Part shown: piece by piece, positions 10,410-21,879 of the stretch
How positions within the stretch are numbered: the first letter of the stretch is position 1
Layout of the letters: each line of letters starts with the position of its first letter
Assembly (NCBI GenBank): GCA_030144725.1
Contig: JASKMD010000025.1
Span: 434,001 to 498,000, forward strand
Source of the DNA: Haematococcus lacustris
Taxonomy: Eukaryota > Chlorophyta > Chlorophyceae > Chlamydomonadales > Haematococcaceae
Direction of reading: 5' to 3'
DNA: 64,000 nt
Made by a program: the position numbers and the translations under genes
Notes under the pieces: generated by a model
Database searches by the model: none
Seen by the model: only the letters and a program-made list of their open reading frames with translations
What the model was told of the DNA's origin: nothing

Positions 10410-13400
10410 ATGAGGACTGCAAGCCATCAACGATCAGTAACCCTGCGTACGAGTGTCGAGCGCCCTTCCCCGCTCTGCCCACGGACTTACCGTTGTGTGC
10501 GTGGACAATTGAGCAGCCTGGTCACCTGCGGTGGAGTAGTAAACCCGTGGACTTATGTCAGCCGTCCATGCCAGCTGTCGGGTGCCACCCTGCACAGACA
10601 AGGCGTGGACCATGCCAGGAGTCTGGTCATAGCAGCGTCAGCAGGAGGTCCTCCTGACAGCAGCAGCAGCAGCAGCAGTGGCGCTGGTGATCAAGCCGAT
10701 GCCCTTGAGAAGCTGCTTAGGAGCAAGGTCTTCAGCTCTGGCATGGTAGTGCGGGTAGGGGCCCTACCCTGCTACTCCGCATCCCCTGTATGCTATATGC
10801 ATGACAGCAAGCGTGCTAGTCCATATTCATCGAGCTAGTGCCTATGATGCCATTCAAACAACTAGAGCAGCATGCAGACATGTCAAGGTCCAGGGCAGGA
10901 GTCAAGGCTGGCCTAGCGTGACGCTCACAGCATCCATTTCATGCAGCACCCTGCCTTGTTGACTGGCTGACTTCAGCCAAGCCCAGCAGCTCACCATCAT
11001 ATGTGGATGCGTGCCTGACCTGGCCCCCTAGGAGTTCAACTCCCTTGTGGACGAGATGATGCTGTTGACCCGCATGTCGACCAAGTTCCCGGACTTTGAT
11101 CTGGCTGGCAAACGCATGTATGTGGACAAGGTATGCTCCAGGTGGGATAGAGACACCTCTCATGGTAGGCAGACATGCAGCTCATTGGGGAAGCGGATGG
11201 CTCATGGGTACAAGCGGCTGCGAGACAAGCCAACCAAAGCCCAGCCCGCTGCCGCACAGTAGTGTGTGCCCCCCCTTTGTTGAGCTGTCATCAGCTTACA
11301 CTAAGTACATGTTTTCCATGCCAACCCTACATCATAGCCCTGTCACAGGGGTCAGGCAATAGTGTAGATGGTAGGCGACCATGATGATGTGTATGCCATG
11401 TATAAGCCATGTGCATGCCATGTGATGGGAACACTGCAATGAAGGCTCAAGGTTGAGAGCCAAGGTGCTGGGCAGAGTCCATGGTTGTAGAGTCTGGTCT
11501 CCTGCTCCCTTTTGAAACCGCCCATCCCTCACTCTTTCCCCTCCTCTCCATGCCCTTGTCTTGCTTGCTTCTATCTTAGCTTATCAAAGCCAGTTTTGCC
11601 GCTGCCCCCACCCCTCCAAAAAGTGGTCTGGATTGAAGTGTGATGGGATTTCTTTCATCAAGGGTGCGAACGATGAAGCTTGGGTGAGACTGAGTTTAGT
11701 AAGATTACCTGCTGCGTGTGATTACCCACAGGCAACGCCATTTCACCATTAATTGTGATGTTTTGCTTGGGATGTTGTCCTGTTGGCTAGATGACAGAAG
11801 CTCATGAGCGCTACAAGATTTTTTACAACCGGCTGTTGCTCAGCGATGATCCAGCTGCAAAAGAGTACTTGCGCACTACAGATGCCAACATGAGCAGTGG
11901 CGGTGAGCCTTCACATATTACACTTAGGGACATCAGCAGCACCAGCAGTGGTAGCAGTGGTAGCAGCAGCAGCAGCAGCTGTAGCACAAGCAGCAGCAGT
12001 GGCAGCAGCTGTAGCACAAGCAGCAGCAGTGGCAGCAGCAGCTGCAACAGCAAAATGCAAAGCAGTAACAGCAGTCTCTGCAAGAGAGAGAGAGCGAGCA
12101 CTTAAAGTATGTTGGGTACTGCAGGCTTGACTTGACACGCCTGCTGCCCCTTTAATGAAGTCCTGACAGGGCGAGCTCTATTGCTTTAATCTGTTGCCGT
12201 CTGCATGACTGCCATCCATCCCTACCTACCTACCTCGATACCCTTTTTGCTCTCCCACTCCTCCTCTCACCATTGCGGGAATGTACAGAGTGTCACTCCA
12301 TGGGTTGTCTGGCATCACACATTGTCAGATGTTACACATTACAGATTATTGTCAAAGATCATGTCATGGTCATCATGGCATGCTGTGTGCTGCTGGCATA
12401 TGGGTGCAGGCATTAGCTTGAGGAGGATGGTGGAGGGCATGGCCTCCAGCCTAGAGATGTACACGCAGTGGGTGGTGCGGGAGGAGGCAGCCGTGGCAGC
12501 AGGGCCTGCAGCACACCAGCAGTATTTGCAGGTCAGTTGATGATGCTGTTGGCTAACGTTGTCAGTGCATGTCAAACTGTCTGGTCACCCTCTACGGGAT
12601 CAGGCAGAAGCTCTGGGGTGGTGCCACTGCAGCCTTAGGGGGTTGTGCTGGGCTTCCTGAGGCTACCCACCTCACCACGCTAGTAGTTGAATGTGGACGT
12701 GGTTTGCAATTTGGAGGTGCATTTTGGAGGTGCCCTTTGGAGGTGCACAATTAGTGTGTTCGACTGCAATATAGGCTCAAGGTTGAGAGCCAAGATGCTG
12801 CCATGCACCATGAGACTGAACCTCACCTGACCTGTTGGGTGCTGCCATGGTCAGCCTCCTGGTCAACACGGTCAGTCCCTCCCCTTCTTACCTGCTCTGT
12901 AGCCTGTCTTTTCCGCTGGCGGACTCGTCCTGTGGCACCTGTGCTGCTGTCCGCACCTAGCTAGAAATAAATAAATAAATAGATTTAAAACCCCAAGAAA
13001 CAAAGACTACGACTCCAGCCGGTGGGTGTGCATCAAGGGAGGAGAGTAGCCCGGGGCATGCCCTTGCGATCCTCCCACCAATGCTTGCCTGACTGTTGTT
13101 GCAGAGCTTTCGTACACAGTGGCAGCAGAGCTCCCTAGGGGCTATGGACTTTGACTTCCTCGTCAAGAACATCTCACCTGACGTCATGATGAAGGCTCAG
13201 AAGGACCCTCAGGTATGAAGGCGCTGGGAGTGACAATGCAGGTGGTGCACAATACAGTACAGGTGGTGCAGTACATGTGGTACAATAAATGTGATACATG
13301 CGGTGTGAGGACAGTGTGCGCTGGGGCAGCTTGCATGGATTGCTCGGGTACTTGTCTATGCAAGCATGTGATGCTATTCGCCAGTGAGCAGAACACAGCT

Positions 13401-14482
13401 GGCAGACAGTGTCAAAAGAAGCAGAGCGCATTGAGTCGGCACGTTTGGGATGCTTGGGTTGGCCACGTGGCTGCTCAACGCCCTTGACCTGCTCTAGCTC
13501 CCACAATACGCTACACTCACTATAGTGTCTCTGAGACTGCAGGCTTGAACCCCCTGCGTTGCTGCCTGGCCCCATGGGCAAAACCCACGCAATCTTTTTG
13601 GGGGCTGCTAGCCAGTTTGGCACGACAGAGCATGCGCAATCCAAGCAGGCACACCTGTCTTGCCTGACCCCAGTGGACATCAGCCTTAAACATAGCATTA
13701 GTGTCTGGAAGGAGGTGTGCAGGAGGCTCAAGCTGACTGTCATGGGCTGTATGGCCATGGCCATGGGATATGGCTATGTGTGTGTTTGCAGCTGCGCACT
13801 AATCAAGAGCAGACCAGACCATACCAGACCAAAGCAGATCAGACTAGGCCCTCTAATAGGCTGACACACCAGGCATGATGCTGGTGCTGCAGTTTGCGTT
13901 TGTACTGCTGCCCGCTGGTCTAATGTGGGGGGTGTTTCAGCACATAACCCAGCACATACCCGGGCCCAGCAGCCTGCATGATGTCCCTTGGGGATGGTTG
14001 TGGCTGTGGGGTTATTCAATAGCCAGCTGGAACACATGGGGATCCCTGTCTTCCATTTGAAAATGGGTTAGTATTATTAATTAGGGTTAAGGTTAGGGTT
14101 ATGGTTAGGGTTAAGGTAAGGGTTAAGGTCAGGGTTAAGGTTAGGGTTCAAATTAGGGGTGAAGTGCCCTGTAACCTTAGGGCAGAACCCTTATCTACCC
14201 ACCCAATCCCTGTCCTCCTTGCCTGCGCCCTCAACCACCTGTATGGCTCATGGGCCATAGAGAAGTGGGCTGGTGCAGCACTGTCAATCATAGGGTTCCA
14301 GACAAAGCTCATGGATGCTGTGCTGATGTGTGGTGGTGCAGTTTTGGCAAGTCATCATGGAGGTTGGCCAGAACCCTTCCACCGCCACCATGGCCAAGTG
14401 GATGGACCACCCCACGCTCGGACCTCTCATGGCAGAACTGGCCCGCTCGGCTTTGCATATGCAAATTAAGAGGCAGGCTTGA
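10410..14482 (+). CDS. Probable plastid-targeted DUF1825 protein with STI1-like C-terminus, 6 exons
   Basis: Exons 10410-10754, 11032-11130, 11791-11902, 12410-12531, 13105-13212 and 14342-14482 have GT-AG borders and fully consistent phases, giving about 308 residues. Residues 1-115 are rich in Arg, Ser and Thr with a VIAAS step, like a chloroplast transit peptide. From about 113 the protein matches the cyanobacterial DUF1825 pattern: FDLAGKRMYVDK joined to MTEAHERYKIFYNRL (family: GKKLFIDQMExxxxRYRIFMKR), then GISLRRMVEGMASSLEM (family: GMTPQQMFEQMNLTLERM). The last two exons read ISPDVMMKAQKDPQ and FWQVIMEVGQNPSTATMAKW, close to the STI1-like domain of Tic40 and HIP-type co-chaperones (NPDV...QNP..IAKY). 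The function of DUF1825 is unknown to me; a plastid role is inferred. The start codon and exon 1 end are the least certain points. Confidence 0.75.
11170..11470 (+). mobile_element. Internally deleted Fanzor-associated element (copy B)
   Basis: The sequence starts with the ACATGCAGCTCATTGGGGA segment (NMQxIGE), skips the middle, resumes at GYKRLRDKPTKAQ, and then follows copy A through its 3' block to GGTGCTG at 11470. It lies in intron 2 of the DUF1825 gene, 40 bases after the donor site, in the sense direction. Too little protein is left to be active, but the right-end block is largely intact, as expected for a non-autonomous copy. Confidence 0.65.
11936..12058. repeat. CAGCAG(T)GGCAG imperfect repeat
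   Basis: A Ser-codon-like AGC-rich tract with two near-identical ~33-bp units (GCAGCTGTAGCACAAGCAGC core). By the splice model it lies in intron 3 of the DUF1825 gene. Confidence 0.6.
12748..12800 (+). mobile_element. Right-end fragment of Fanzor-associated element (copy D)
   Basis: The terminal ~45 bases match copies A-C: TTCGACTGCAATATAGGCTC followed by AAGGTTGAGAGCC, ending in GATGCTG at 12800. Homology ends at exactly the same point as in the other three. It lies in intron 4 of the DUF1825 gene. Confidence 0.55.
14068..14165. repeat. Degenerate telomere-like tract (GGTTAGGGTTAAGGTTAGGG)
   Basis: About 95 bases of GGGTTA-type units with scattered changes (GGTTAAGG, GGTTATGG, GGTCAGGG), inside intron 5 of the DUF1825 gene. 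It is far more degraded than the array at 3.2-3.9 kb. Confidence 0.75.
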
Positions 14483-14817
14483 GCTGGGATGGCTTCTTCA
14501 GCAAGGTGGGCCCCTTGGCTTGCAGCAGAGGCAGGTGATGTCCTGGGAGGTGGTGGGATAACATGACCCCCATGAAACGCCGAGCTATGTTAGCTGTTGT
14601 GCCATGTCCAACCTTGTGCCTTGTGTGCAATGTGTGTTATGTGTGTCCTGCAGCTGGAGTGAAAGTTGCAACAGTGCTGGGACAAGCAGCTGCTTGTTTT
14701 CTTCTGTGAAGCTGGGCTGGGGTGTGTGGAGTGGGGTTCACTTCACTGCTGCTAGCCTGCCGCACGGTGTTGAGAAGGCCTGGCAGGCGCAAGCAAGCGC
14801 CCAGTAGGCTGCCCGGC

Positions 14818-14996
14818 TTGGTGGTGCTGGTGGATAAAACCACACCAGCCAAGTCAGCTCAATTGTGAACATGCCCCAGCTTTGTGAAAAACAATCGGAA
14901 GACTTGAGGTCACCAGGCCTGAGGGATGGGAACCCCTAGAAGGGCAGGTAAACCTTCGCCTGTTGCACCCGGCCTGAAGCCAGCAGCGTGTCAGAT
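14818..14996 (+). pseudogene. Decayed Fanzor-like fragment (zinc-ribbon region)
   Basis: At the DNA level this follows the 8767-8940 part of the better copy: a VVLVD-like start, then a segment with CACCAGGCCTG and GAAGCCAGCAGCGTG in the same order and spacing. Several stops interrupt the frame. It immediately precedes the hAT-like gene. Confidence 0.5.
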
Positions 14997-15149
14997 ATTG
15001 CCTTCATAGCACCCCTCCCGGCAAACAACGCGAGGAGCGAAGGGCTGAATGGAAGACCCAACGACGACAGGCACGCACCCGCCCCCGCCTTGCATGCCCC
15101 CGCACTGTTTGTCTCCCCGCATTTTGTCTTGGCCTGTCTTTGTCTTGGC

Positions 15150-15205
15150 CTGGATGAGCACCGCACCACCCGGGTCAGCTCAGCAATGAATGGCCAGCAC
15201 TGCTC
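15150..15205 (+). pseudogene. Short Fanzor-like fragment
   Basis: A ~55-base stretch encodes DEHRTTRVSSAMNGQ, nearly the same as the copy at 8.8 kb, then the similarity ends. It is in frame with the following hAT-like ORF, so it may have been joined to that ORF, or the ORF may start after it. Confidence 0.55.
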
Positions 15206-17163
15206 AAGCCGGGGTGCAGCTGCAAGCGTGTACACAGCGATGCATTGTGTGGTGGGCTGCGTTGACCTGCCTAAGCATGACGCCAAGAGCCAATGCCAAG
15301 CCTTGATCACATGCCTCAGCAATTCTGGCTACTGGTCAGCAAAGATCAGGTTTCTCTTCGCCGTGTGTGACAGCGCAAATGCAAATGTGGGAGAGCAAGG
15401 TGGAGTGGTGAAGCTCTTGTCAGCAGCAGCGATCAGCGCCGGCCACCAGCAGCACCCTATCTACGTGGTGCACTGCTACGAGCACGTCCTGCATAACGCG
15501 GTGCGCCACCTGTGTGTGCACTTTGGCAAATCTGCATACATGCAGCGCCAGGGTCACAACAGCGCCCTATGCTGGCTGCTGGACCATGTCAGCATGGTCT
15601 TCCGCAAGCACCCCCCACCAGGCTCACGGAAGGTAGAGGAGGCCTGCGTCACCCGCTGGGGCACCTACTGCCGCATTGCCGTGTGGGTCCTCGAGTACTA
15701 CCAGCCAATGCTGGAGGTGTTGCAGCCGCTCTGCCTAGCTGACAGCATAGCAGGGCAGCAGAAGGTCATCCAGTGCCTGTTTGCTGAGCTGCTGAAGCCT
15801 GTGCAAATGGTGCAATGCGCCGTGCTGGCAGCTCTTAACCGTGCGGTGCTTGAGGAGCAACAGCTGTGGGCGCAATCAAACAGCAGCAGGTGGATGTGCC
15901 ACTGGCATCATGTGTGTGCTGCTGGCAGCCACAGTCGAGCCCCGCATGGTGTTGAGGGAGGCCTACTCCATGGGCTGCAGCATGGTATGGGGACCAGGTG
16001 ACAGCCAGGGTGCAGTGGGGGAGCCAGTGACAGCAGAGCAGGTAGACGAGCTGGTCTTGGAGTTGGTGGGCGTGTTGGGAGAGTACTACACAAAGCGCAT
16101 GCACTTCTTGGGGGACTTTCCCTACCTGGCCGCCGCCCTTGGCGACCCTTCACCAGCAGCCAGGCAGCGAGGAGCTAGCCGAGTGTTGCAGTATCTCTCA
16201 GCCACTGGACCTGGCGGTGCCATGGAGGACGACCCTCTGCAGCTCTTCAAGCTCCAAGCTGATCTGCAGGTGTGTAACAAGCATCATTGTATGAGGCATT
16301 GAGGGCCCTACACTGCGTATGGTGCCAACACTGTGTATGGTGTTCATGCACTACATGCTTTTGCAACGCCGCAGTCCACATGGCTCTGACCTCCTGGTTG
16401 TGTTGCACAGGAGCTGGAGGCAACAGGCATAATCACAGAACCTTTGGAACAGCTACTTAGCCGCAACTTCAGGCCAGTCCACATCACCAATGCAGCAAGC
16501 GAGACAGCATTGAAGCCCCTCAATAATGACATGGTGTTAAGCATGAAAGAGGAGGGTGTATCGGGACGCATCAAGATGACAGTGGAGGACACCAACAGCT
16601 GGTTCAGTGACTATCTGTCAGATGATGCCCTGGGAGCTGCAGCCTGCCATGCGGGTGCCCTGGGTGGTGCAGCCAGCCATGCGGGTGCCCGGGGAGCTGC
16701 AGCCAGCCAGGGTGGGGCAGCCACTAAGCCTGTGCAGGCAGCCAAGCAGACATCACAGGCACGCAAGGTGTTGCGGGCTATGCAACGCATCACCCTCCCG
16801 GTGAAGTTGCCCACAAGGGAGGAGTACAGCTCAGCGGCAAGTGCAAGGGATCAAAACACAGCACGACAGCAACGACTGGCGGACATCACCAACAAACTGC
16901 AGCATCTTGAAGACACAGCTAGGCAGGTATACAGCTGTCAGCAACCACACCTACCATCCTTGCCACAGAAGGGCATCACGTTGAGTCACCTCAAGCAGCT
17001 TTGCGTCCGACTGAACCTAGCTACCAAGGGTGCCAAGAGTAGGATCCAATGCTTGGAAGCAATCTCACAGCATCAGCAACAGCAACATCAGCAAGCACCA
17101 GCAGTGGCAACAATCACCCCTTCCAAGCGCCATGCTCCCGACAACGTTATGCGAATGCGCTGA
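15206..17163 (+). CDS. hAT-like transposase-derived ORF with C-terminal SAP motif; apparent frameshifts
   Basis: Two exons fit: about 15206-16269 and 16411-17163 (donor CAG|GTGTGT, acceptor CACAG|GAG, in phase). The first reads AVCDSANANVGEQGGVVKLL and then YVVHCYEHVLHNAVRHLC, the Asp-plus-HC.H pattern of RNase H-like hAT-type transposases, followed by EACVTRWGTYCRIAV, like the conserved TRW segment. Near 15873 and 15915 the best reading moves to another frame twice; single-base or dinucleotide indels or sequencing errors would explain this. Exon 2 ends with GITLSHLKQLCVRLNLATKG, a SAP-type DNA-binding motif, and a Gln-rich tail. The N-terminus is unclear and no BED finger was found. Probably a dead or domesticated transposase; no terminal inverted repeats were recognised. 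Confidence 0.5.
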
Positions 17164-17923
17164 CAACAAAGCTTGCCTTTGTTGCCGAGCCCAGCCCTGC
17201 CCTGCCCAGCCTTACTCAGCCCCCTGGTGTTGACCCTGAGCCTAGCCCTTCCAAGTGCCAGAGCCCTAGCCCATACCATGCATGCAGTGAATGCCACACA
17301 ACACAAGTGACAGTTTACAGAGAACACAAGTGCCAGCTTACAGAGACACAAGTGCCAGTTTGTAATGATGTAGGTTGGATGTTATAAGGTAATGATGTGA
17401 GGTTAGATGTAATGATGTATGGTAGAGGGCAGGACGGGCCAGCCGCAACCAGCTTTTTAAGCAAAGTCCACCGCACATGTTATGAGATAGGATGGTTCGG
17501 AGCTGAAGTTTGTGGTTGCGAGGCAGTACTAACATTCACAGCTTTGCGGGAGCTAGGAAGCCGAGCTACCCAGTACAACCGACTGAACGGACCTGGCTAG
17601 CGAGAGAGACGGGCCCCGGCCTTAGACTTCATACGTATATATGTAGCTACCTACAGCGACCTTGTTGCGTGGACACAACTTTAGGCCCAAACAACCATGT
17701 TCAGCCTGCGGGCCTGCGCTTCGAAGCCGCTAACTTTTCTAGCACGCCGAAGCTAGCGGTGCAATCGTGGTAGCAAATGGTGGTCTGAATGTGGAGAACA
17801 GCATGGTACCCAATTTTTCCCCTTGCTTGTCTAACCTGATGAATGGTCAAGATGTAATGACGAAAACGGTGGTGGTCATTAGCCGTGTATCCTCTTCTCA
17901 AATGATACCTACGCCCCTCCTCT
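17164..17923. other. No recognised feature
   Basis: Downstream of the hAT-like ORF there is GC-balanced sequence with short frames only. I see no gene, RNA or repeat in it. Confidence 0.4.
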
Positions 17924-18265
17924 GGACAACACCACCATGCGGTGATGCGCTAAGGCCGCAAATGTGGTAGCCACCTGCTACAAACCCCCTTTGCATGTAT
18001 GCATCACGGCCATGCTTAGCAAGTGCAGGCCTGGCAGTGATCCACACCCAATGTGTCACAGCTAGCTGGACTACGGATGGTACCTATAGTGGAGGCTCAC
18101 CAGATCCAACCACATGCTAGGGTGTGGCGCGCCACATGCCCTTGTATGGACAACACCACCACGCGGTGATGCGCTAATGCTGCAAACGTGGTAGCCACCT
18201 GCTACATACCTCCTCTGCATGTATGCATCACGGTCATGCTTAGCAAGTGTAGGCCTGGCAGTGCT
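17924..18265. repeat. Dispersed repeat, two copies 224 bp apart
   Basis: Two ~117-bp copies (17924-18040 and 18148-18265) share GGACAACACCACCAYGCGG, GGTAGCCACCTGCTACA and GCATGTATGCATCACGG. The spacer between them recurs with part of the unit at 22631-22822, so the family is dispersed. No coding capacity is apparent. Confidence 0.75.
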
Positions 18266-18589
18266 CCGCACCAAATCCAACCATATGGCACCACACGGTA
18301 TTACATCGACGCTGCAACTGGCATGGTCAAGGACGCTAGGTCTATTGTAAACACTGATATTCGAGTTGCAATTGCCCATCACCGGGAACATTGTCTTACA
18401 CAACCAATGTGGTGTCCATATGCGGCTACACAAGCAATGGCATGGTTGAACAACCGCAAATTGCATGCCTTTATTTGCATGGATCTGCCAAGACCAACGC
18501 AGACCATGCCAGATCTATGCCTTGAAATGAGCTTGCATGCAACCAGACACACACCGCACATGTTGCTGTCCTTGCACTCCTGGTCATGC
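18266..18589. other. No recognised gene
   Basis: This stretch lies between the dispersed repeat and the CTG-rich tract. Nothing recognisable was found. Confidence 0.35.
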
Positions 18590-18715
18590 ATTACATCCTG
18601 TTGCTGCTGCCGCTGCTCATGCACTGCAACACATGCACTGCAGCCTGCAGCTGCTGCTCATGCACTCCTGCTGCTACCTGCAGCCTGCACTGCCACACAC
18701 CTACAGGCAGGGCAG
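18590..18715. repeat. CTGCTGCTCATGCACTGC-type imperfect repeat
   Basis: A low-complexity tract of CTGCTG and CATGCACTGCAG words immediately precedes a G-rich minisatellite. The same pairing recurs at 23.5-23.8 kb and about 25.8-26.0 kb, so the two repeats travel together. Confidence 0.6.
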
Positions 18716-19556
18716 GGAAAGGCAGGGCAGGGCAGGGAGGGGCAACGCAAGTCTGGGAGGGGGTGGGGCAGGGCAGGGAGGGGGTGGGGCAGGCTGGAGG
18801 GGGGTGGGGCAGGCCTGGGCAGGGAGGGGAGGGGCAGGGATGGGAGGGGGTGGGGAAGGGCTGGGAGGGGAGGGGGTGGGGCAGGGTTTGGATGGGGTGG
18901 GGCAGGGCTGGGATGGGGTGGGGCAGGGCTGGGATGGGGTGGGGCAGGGCTGGGAAGGGAGGGGGTGGGGCAGGGCTGGAATGGGGTGGGGCAGGGCTGG
19001 GATGGGGTGGGGCAGGGCTGGGCAGGGAGGGGAGGGGCAGGCCTGGGCAGGGAGGGGGTGGGGCAGGCCTGGGCAGGGAGGGGGTGGGGCAGGCCTGGGC
19101 AGGGTGGGGGTGGGGCAGGCCTGGGCAGGGTGGGGGTGGGGCAGGGATGGGATGGGGTGGGGCAGGGCTGGGAGGGGAGGAGGTGGGGCAGGGCTGGGAT
19201 GGGGTGGGGCAGGGCTGGACAGGGAGGGGAGGGGCCACGCAAGGCTGGGAGGGGGTGGGGCAGGGCTGGGATGGGGTGGGGTAGGGCTGGGAGGGGATGG
19301 GGTAGGGCAGGGATGGGATGGGGTGGGGCAGGGCTGGGATGGGGTGGGGCAGGGCTGGGATGGGGTGGGGCAGGGCTGGACAGGGAGGGGAGGGGCAACG
19401 CAAGGCTGGGAGGGGGTGGGGCAGGGCTGGGCAGGGAGGGGAGGGGCAACGCAAGGCTGGGAGGGGGTGGGGCACGAATGGGAGGGGGCTGGGCTGGGAT
19501 GGGTTGGGGCAGGGTTAAGCAGGGAGCGAAGGGGCAACGCAAGGCTGGGAGGGGAT
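18716..19556. repeat. G-rich ~20-bp minisatellite (GGTGGGGCAGGGCTGGGATG-like)
   Basis: Forty or so imperfect units, each with three or four G-runs, all G-rich on the plus strand. Related arrays occur at 23.84-24.26, 26.02-26.22, 28.37-28.56 and 51.14-51.72 kb. The long Pro- or Gly-rich open frames across them are composition artefacts. Confidence 0.9.
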
Positions 19557-20100
19557 GGGCTTGCTCTGCTCCTTTTGGATTATGCATTCTCTCTTCAGCT
19601 CCTCAAGACGCTTCTTGCCAGTGTTGCTCTTGTCAGCCATTGCCACCTGCACATTCACCAGCAAGCTCATGTTGTTGCCCTTGCCGCTGCTGGCGCTCAT
19701 GCTGTTGCTCATGCCGCTGCTTCCCCTGCTGTTCCCGTTGCTCCTCTTGTTCCTGCTCGGGCTGGTGCCCGTCTGCCTTCTGCTTTGTGGTACGCTGCGT
19801 CGGGGTTTGCGCGCGCGGTGGAGACTGGTCACGACGCCTCCGTCCCGTCCTGGGTGCTGGCGTGTCTATTCCTGGACGAATTGATGCCCCGCTGACAGTT
19901 GGCTGTGCGGCGTTCGCACTTACTGGCCCAGCTTGGCGTGCGCAGAGCCAACAGCCACGCAGTGCGGTTAACGTTGACGTGCGCTCAAGCAGGCTTGCTC
20001 ACCTGCCTGGTCGGCACCGGAACCGCCTCTGTGAGCCCGCTTCCACTGTGCGATGGCTAGCTGGGCTACGCGGAACAGACGGGGCCCACTTGCGACATGT
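19557..20100 (-). pseudogene. Unidentified gene fragment, paralogous to 24676-25080
   Basis: On the minus strand a frame reads MADKSNTGKKRLEELKRE, and the block at 24.7-25.1 kb reads MAGKSNIGEKRLEELKKEW in the same context, preceded in both by a Gln/Glu-rich stretch (HQPEQEQEE). Both follow the same type of G-rich array. I do not recognise the protein. The charged, Gln-rich character suggests a short coiled coil. It is most likely a transposon-borne or duplicated gene fragment. Confidence 0.4.
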
Positions 20101-20114
20101 TTCCCTTTTTCGTC

Positions 20115-20215
20115 TTCGGGGGTTTTTCCAATGCGGGGTAACGGGGTAGAGGGGAACGGGGGAATGCACTTTTTACCCCCCGTTTCCAATGCGGGGGAAT
20201 GGGGGAAAATGGAGG
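20115..20215. repeat. Left arm of an inverted repeat flanking the (GGGCT)n array
   Basis: GGGGGTTTTTCCAATGCGGG lies here on the plus strand, and its reverse complement occurs at about 21965-21987. Several polyG/polyC words (GGGGGAATG, CATTCCCCC) are shared in inverted order. The enclosed 1.9 kb contains the pentamer satellite. Confidence 0.55.
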
Positions 20216-20705
20216 TTGGGTTCGGTTATGTTGCGAGTTGTGGCGAGTGGCCGCGAGCTTAACGAGAGCTTCATCCCTTTGCACGACCACGACATCCACC
20301 TTTGTCCATCCAAATGTTCGCTTTTGGTGATCGTCGTCGGCGCGAGGCTGAGGATGAGCTAATGATTGCCGTAGTGATACGCCTTATTGGTGATTCGAAA
20401 CCGGACCCAAAGTCGGCACACATTCGGTGACAGCTCCTGGCTCAAATATTGAAGTGATGCGTGTTTGGTGACCCTCTGTCTTTCACCTAGCAATAGCACA
20501 TTGTCCACACATGCATTTGTTCACTACTGAGGCAGCCGCCTTCGAGCACTGAAGCGTGTGGTCGCTTCCATCACAACCTCATCATCCTTACCATCACTCT
20601 CGCCCTCTCCTGCCCCTACACCTGCCCATGCCCCTGCCCTTGCCCCGGCCCTCCCCACGCCCTGTGCACCTCTCGCCCTCCTTAGCCTGGGAAGGTGCTG
20701 GAAGG

Positions 20706-21354
20706 TGGTGCTGGGCTGGGCTGGGCTGGGCTGGGCTGGGCTGGGCTGGGCTGGGCTGGGCTGGGCTGGGCTGGGCTGGGCTGGGCTGGGCTGGGCTGGG
20801 CTGGGCTGGGCTGGGCTGGGCTGGGCTGGGCTGGGCTGGGCTGGGCTGGGCTGGGCTGGGCTGGGCTGGGCTGGGCTGGGCTGGGCTGGGCTGGGCTGGG
20901 CTGGGCTGGGCTGGGCTGGGCTGGGCTGGGCTGGGCTGGGCTGGGCTGGGCTGGGCTGGGCTGGGCTGGGCTGGGCTGGGCTGGGCTGGGCTGGGCTGGG
21001 CTGGGCTGGGCTGGGCTGGGCTGGGCTGGGCTGGGCTGGGCTGGGCTGGGCTGGGCTGGGCTGGGCTGGGCTGGGCTGGGCTGGGCTGGGCTGGGCTGGG
21101 CTGGGCTGGGCTGGGCTGGGCTGGGCTGGGCTGGGCTGGGCTGGGCTGGGCTGGGCTGGGCTGGGCTGGGCTGGGCTGGGCTGGGCTGGGCTGGGCTGGG
21201 CTGGGCTGGGCTGGGCTGGGCTGGGCTGGGCTGGGCTGGGCTGGGCTGGGCTGGGCTGGGCTGGGCTGGGCTGGGCTGGGCTGGGCTGGGCTGGGCTGGG
21301 CTGGGCTGGGCTGGGCTGGGCTGGGCTGGGCTGGGCTGGGCTGGGCTGGGCTGG
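20706..21354. repeat. (GGGCT)n pentanucleotide satellite
   Basis: About 130 perfect copies of a 5-bp unit, all G-rich on the plus strand, with no interruptions by eye. The predicted GLGWA and PSPAQ repeat proteins are artefacts of a unit with no stops in any frame. Confidence 0.98.
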
Positions 21355-21879
21355 GGCGTGTAGAGATTGGGAGGTGGTATTGGTACACCTAGTGCATTGC
21401 AGGGTTGGGCAAGGCCAAGCGGATCAGTTTGATGGTTGCACATGCAAGAAGCCTTAAGACGCAGCTGCAGCACCAACAACGGATGCTGGAACAGGAGCAG
21501 TGATGGGTGCAGGTGCAGGACCAAGCATCGCTTCAGCTTTGTGTGTTCCCGTGCGTGAGTGTTGGGGCGTTGTTACATCGGTTTTGCAAGCCATGTGAAT
21601 CGTTTCACCGCGGAGACCTGACTCCTGGGCCAGGTCGGTCGCTACAATAGTCCTGGTCACGCTCTATGCGTGAGCCTCCTGGCTGCGTGCCATCTGGCTG
21701 CGAGCCATCGGGCATCGAAGTCTTCGACATACCCCCTCATTTTTCCCCTGAGCACTTTTTTTGCTACCGCGGGGTTCGGCTGGGGTAGCAAAAAGCGAGG
21801 AGGGGAGGGCGGTTAGGGACCAACCACCGCCATTCCCCTGGGGGAATTCCCCAACGGCGCAAACGGACTCGCAGGGGAA

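Noticed and set aside
18591..19587. Pro-rich minus-strand proteins of about 300 residues
   Set aside because: They follow only the G-rich minisatellite and shift motif between frames.
20558..21524. GLGWA and PSPAQ repeat proteins
   Set aside because: They are translations of a perfect (GGGCT)n array with no codon-level variation; nothing suggests coding.
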